Shown here in pieces: positions 60,823 through 64,000 of a stretch of 64,000 bases of DNA. Under the pieces are notes generated by a model. That model was not told the origin of the DNA. It saw nothing but the letters and a program-made list of their open reading frames with translations, and did no database searches. How positions within the stretch are numbered: the stretch's first letter is position 1; each line of letters opens with the position of its first letter. The position numbers and the translations under genes were made by a program. Source of the DNA: Inonotus obliquus (Eukaryota; Basidiomycota; Agaricomycetes; Hymenochaetales; Hymenochaetaceae); the NCBI GenBank assembly GCA_032164295.1, contig JAJHTX010000007.1, positions 2,082,501 to 2,146,500 of the forward strand. Direction: 5' to 3'.

Positions 60823-62456
60823 TTAGGAAGTAAGAGTGGAGAGGAAGTTGTTAACTGCGTTGCCTAGGAGTTTGTGTACGTGTTCGGTTGGATGTCCTGA
60901 ATCTGTGATTATGCAAGAAAGGAACAAAAGGAACAGAGAAGTTAGTGCGCGTAAACGTGATCGTGTTCTTTTTTGTTGTACAAGGGGATAGGATAGGTAT
61001 TTACTTACTGTACCAGAAGAACTCAGGGTCAGAGCATTCGCAATACCTGAAGGCCGAGCAGATCGAGAACGAACGAAGGAGAATATTGGTAAATGAACGG
61101 TGCTCAGTAGAAGTCAGCATAAGGGAAATCGGAGTATCGCACTCACCCAGTTATATTCGTAAATCCAAACATCTCCGAATGGTCAAGCACGTATCCGAAC
61201 CACTCATGTGCATCAAATACAAAAACGGACGTATCATCACTATCATGGTTTCGAGCGAATTCCCTTGTTCGTGAAAGGAGTTGGGAGTTGTATTCGATGA
61301 TATTGGATTTGTGGAGGGTTGATAGGGAGGGAGGGGAAGAGAGACCTGATGGTGAACGTTCTTCGGGTGGGATTGTGAGGAAGAGGTGTGTCCCTGTGAG
61401 ACCTTTTGAGTGAGCTAGTTCCTGTAAATAAACGCGCGCTTAGCTTGGGAGAGAAGACAGGGAATACGAAAGGAAAAATAAATATGTGAAGTCGGGGAAA
61501 CGCACGACTGCTGAGAAGAGGGAATTCATTTCTTGAGCGTAGAAAGCTGGGAAATCCGTTATCTGATTCATAGGTTAGACGCATACCCCAGATGAGGATA
61601 TCATGGATGATCGAGAGGTTACAGTTTCGTTTCCTGTTGAATCCCCTGTATCGTTTATCCCGATCCACCAAACAATAAGAGTATGTTTCTTTGGACGAGG
61701 GAGGAATTCGGCGCCATATGCAACCCATTGCCTCACTTGGTCTACTAGTGGTACAGTGAATGGGTGATGCAATGGGAGACTGAGCGAAAAGCGTAAGAAT
61801 TTATAGGATTAGTGAATCTGGCATTTTTCATGCCATGCATAATGAAGGGAGGTAAGTAATGCTACGCACAGATTTCCATCGATATCTGCACCAGCAAAAG
61901 CGAAATCCCAAAGTTGACGAGGTGAACATTCGCTTGGTCGGCCACTGAAACAGCCTGTAAGGAACTCGATCTGAACTGTCATCAGTTCTTGTCATCTCTA
62001 ACAATGGAGATTGAGCTCACCCAATTTGCTCCGTCAGAGCTAGTCTTGTGATGTTCCATGAGCGAAGGTATTTTTTACGATGAGGATTTGTAATTATGTA
62101 TACATACATTTCTAAACACGATTTCGTCGTTCAACAGTTCTTCCTTTGTAAATCCGAGGTTTTGAAGATCACCGATGAAACTATAAAAACATTGATTCCC
62201 TTGTTACAAAAAGATGATACGGACAATATAAGCTTGACATTGCTCACCTAAAGTTAGCGAGTCCGCGTGTCCCCTGTACGAACGTGTAAGAGTCTCCGAA
62301 TGCATAGACATATTCAATGTTGCTCCAGTCAAAGCCAAAAGACCTTGAGACTACTTCGCCGAAAGTCTTCTTGCTTGATCTTACATTTGGTAGGACATTT
62401 GATTGGGTGAAGGATACAAGCAAGGCTAGCAGGAAAGAAAGCAGCACCATATGCAT
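60823..62456 (-). CDS. Secreted SGNH/GDSL-type esterase (CE16-like)
   Basis: A many-exon gene, roughly 330 aa. Resolved 5' exons: 62248-62456, 62108-62180 and 62021-62044. The signal peptide is the first ~19 residues after ATG 62456; the codon at 62507 is GTG. Block I is Phe-Gly-Asp-Ser-Tyr with the nucleophile Ser. Block II is Phe-Ala-Phe-Ala-Gly-Ala. Block III is Trp-Ile-Gly-Ile-Asn-Asp. The last exon supplies Asp-Ser-Gly-His-Pro-Thr, giving the catalytic Asp and His. All four SGNH residues are therefore present. This layout fits CE16 acetylesterases acting on plant cell-wall sugars, or related lipases. The substrate is not readable from sequence. Exon 3 is only 24 nt. Confidence 0.87.
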
Positions 62457-63048
62457 CTCAAAGTTACAGGAGAATGATTTCTTTCCTGAGAGAAAAAGTA
62501 TGCCCACAGCTCTTATACAATAAGTCGATGAGAAGGCGAAAGAAAGGTGTGTCAGATGATCTTTCCTAGCTGGAGAAAGGACCGTCGGCCCGCCAAGCCT
62601 CTGGTCGTCCTTGTGCCGTGAGCATACTATTCTGCACTGTCATCCGTGCTAACATACTTGCCTCGTTTCCGCGCAGGGTTAAGAAAGTTAGTTTCAGCAG
62701 CAGGAGAGTCGCCTAGAACTCAACATCCAGTTAAGCAGCTCATAATTGAGATAACAAGTCGTCCCTTCATAGATAGAAGCACTCGATGTTTCTCTTTTGC
62801 CCTTGCACTCCCTTTCAACCTAATTGAAAATCCGAGAGGTCAAGGAATAGGATGAAGGAAAGTAACAAACACAAACACGATCAGATCAGATCCTACCAAG
62901 TGCCAGTGCATAACCCGAAATGGAGCACAGTCGTGAGAAAATCTTACCTCATGAACGTCGATCAACTGTACAGCAGCATGATGCGCCGTCGAATGTTAGT
63001 TGCTCACCATCTCGAGCTCGTGTAAAGGAGTCTCAAGACTAGAAAACA
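62457..63048. promoter_or_regulatory. Divergent region between the esterase and RPL17 genes
   Basis: About 590 bp; should contain both promoters. A short frame at 62646-62855 shows no motif. Confidence 0.45.
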
Positions 63049-63812
63049 ATGGGTGAGCGGTTCGGTCTGTATGCTATGAGAGTCAATGACTCAACTTCTT
63101 CGTAGCTCGCTACGCCGCTGCACCGCTCATAACCAACCCGGAAAAAAGTTTGTAGAAGCTCTCATCCATCCTAAGCCAGTACTAACAGTATATTTTCTGT
63201 CTTATCTTCAATTTCATGTAGCCGCTCGCGCTCGCGGCGAGTACCTCCGCACGCACTTCAAGAATATGCGCGAAGTTGCAGCTGCGTTAACGGGGTTAAA
63301 GCTCAAGAAAGCGTATACGTATCTTGGTGATGTAGCAGAACACAAGCAGTGTATTCCATTCCGTCGTTTCTCGGGTGATGTTGGGCGTACGGCTCAAGCG
63401 AAGCAGTTCAAGACTACTCAGGGTGCGTAATTCTGCTTTTATTTCTTTGACGGTGTATCTCATTGTTGAATAAATGAACTCAGGTCGCTGGCCACAAAAA
63501 TCCGTCAAGTTCATTACTGCCCTCCTTAAGAACGCCGAATCCAACGCAGACGCCAAGTCACTCTCCTTAGATGACCTCTACATCAAAAATATCGTTGTTC
63601 AACAAGCTCCAAAGACTCGTCGCCGCACATACCGCGCACACGGTCGTATTAACCCCTACCAAGGTCATCCTTGCCATATTGAAATCTTCCTTGGAGTTTC
63701 AGATGAAGAGGTTGAACGCGCGAAGGATAAGGATGTTGTACGTAGCGATCTAGCTGGGTTGAACAGACGGCAGGTGGCTAGGAAGAGGATTGAAGCTGCT
63801 CGTAGCTCGTAA
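63049..63812 (+). CDS. RPL17: 60S ribosomal protein L17 (uL22)
   Basis: Four exons (63049-63052, 63106-63147, 63222-63422, 63484-63812) give 191 aa. The first coding exon is just ATGG, as is common in fungal ribosomal protein genes. The uL22 body is clear: Met-Ala-Arg-Tyr-Ala, then [26 protein letters not shown], and [13 protein letters not shown]. This last block is the loop lining the peptide exit tunnel. It ends in a basic Arg/Lys/Ala-rich helix. High expression is expected. Confidence 0.97.
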
Positions 63813-64000
63813 ATCGTCTTGCTTTTGTGTTGTGTTGTGGCAGATGGTAACGAGGTTTCGCTATGTGCATGCCTATCAACCTTGTATCTTACCCTTCCAT
63901 GCATATATGACAGAGTTCATGCTTGAGCTATGATGAATCTATGTCAAACCTCGATACTGGCACCGTACATGTAGAATCGTCGTGGACGCTAAGTCTCGTC

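Overview
This 64-kb window is nuclear DNA from a filamentous basidiomycete fungus, most likely an Agaricomycete. Almost every gene is split by many short introns (mostly 48-70 nt) with fungal GT(A/G)NGT donors and CTRAY-type branch sites. Genes lie on both strands a few hundred bases apart. No operon, prophage, CRISPR array, transposon, rRNA or tRNA gene was seen. Family identities come from reading translated motifs; no database search was run. For most genes the exon chain was rebuilt by hand, and where exon coordinates are given in full the exon lengths sum to an intact reading frame.

Layout. 1-8.3 kb: 3' part of an unknown gene, a G-patch protein (-), a PQ-loop vacuolar transporter (+) and an F-box protein with a His-rich tract (+). 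9.2-18.1 kb, all (+): secreted histidine acid phosphatase, prohibitin-2 and the meiotic MutS homologue MSH5 in 28 exons. 18.2-30.6 kb: mitochondrial phosphate carrier (-), a small charged nuclear-type protein (+), the TORC2 subunit Rictor/Ste16/Avo3 (-) and an F-box-like protein (-). 31-38.3 kb: complex I subunit NDUFS4 (+), an AN1 zinc-finger protein with a C-terminal CaaX box (-), a histidine phosphatase (+), porin/VDAC (+) and cofilin (-). 38.5-46 kb: alpha-actinin (-), the NuA4 subunit Eaf7 (+) and a RasGEF (-). 46-55.3 kb: a CSC1/OSCA-type channel (+), a PPWD1-type WD40-cyclophilin (+) and a conserved unknown protein (-). 55.5-64 kb: a C2-containing Ypk1/Gad8-type AGC kinase (+), VAP/Scs2 (+), a secreted SGNH/GDSL esterase (-) and ribosomal protein L17/uL22 (+).

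These are mostly housekeeping genes and I see no metabolic cluster or defence island. Functional links that do exist: Rictor and the Ypk-type kinase are a TORC2 subunit and a TORC2 substrate; prohibitin, the phosphate carrier, NDUFS4 and VDAC are all mitochondrial; cofilin and alpha-actinin both act on actin. The linkage may be chance. The most notable signals are in gene architecture: coding microexons of 5, 8, 11, 16, 17 and 18 nt, start codons isolated in 3- and 4-nt coding exons, GC-AG introns, recurrent GTT donors, and an intron in the AN1/CaaX gene whose retention would swap a prenylated C-terminus for a longer soluble one.
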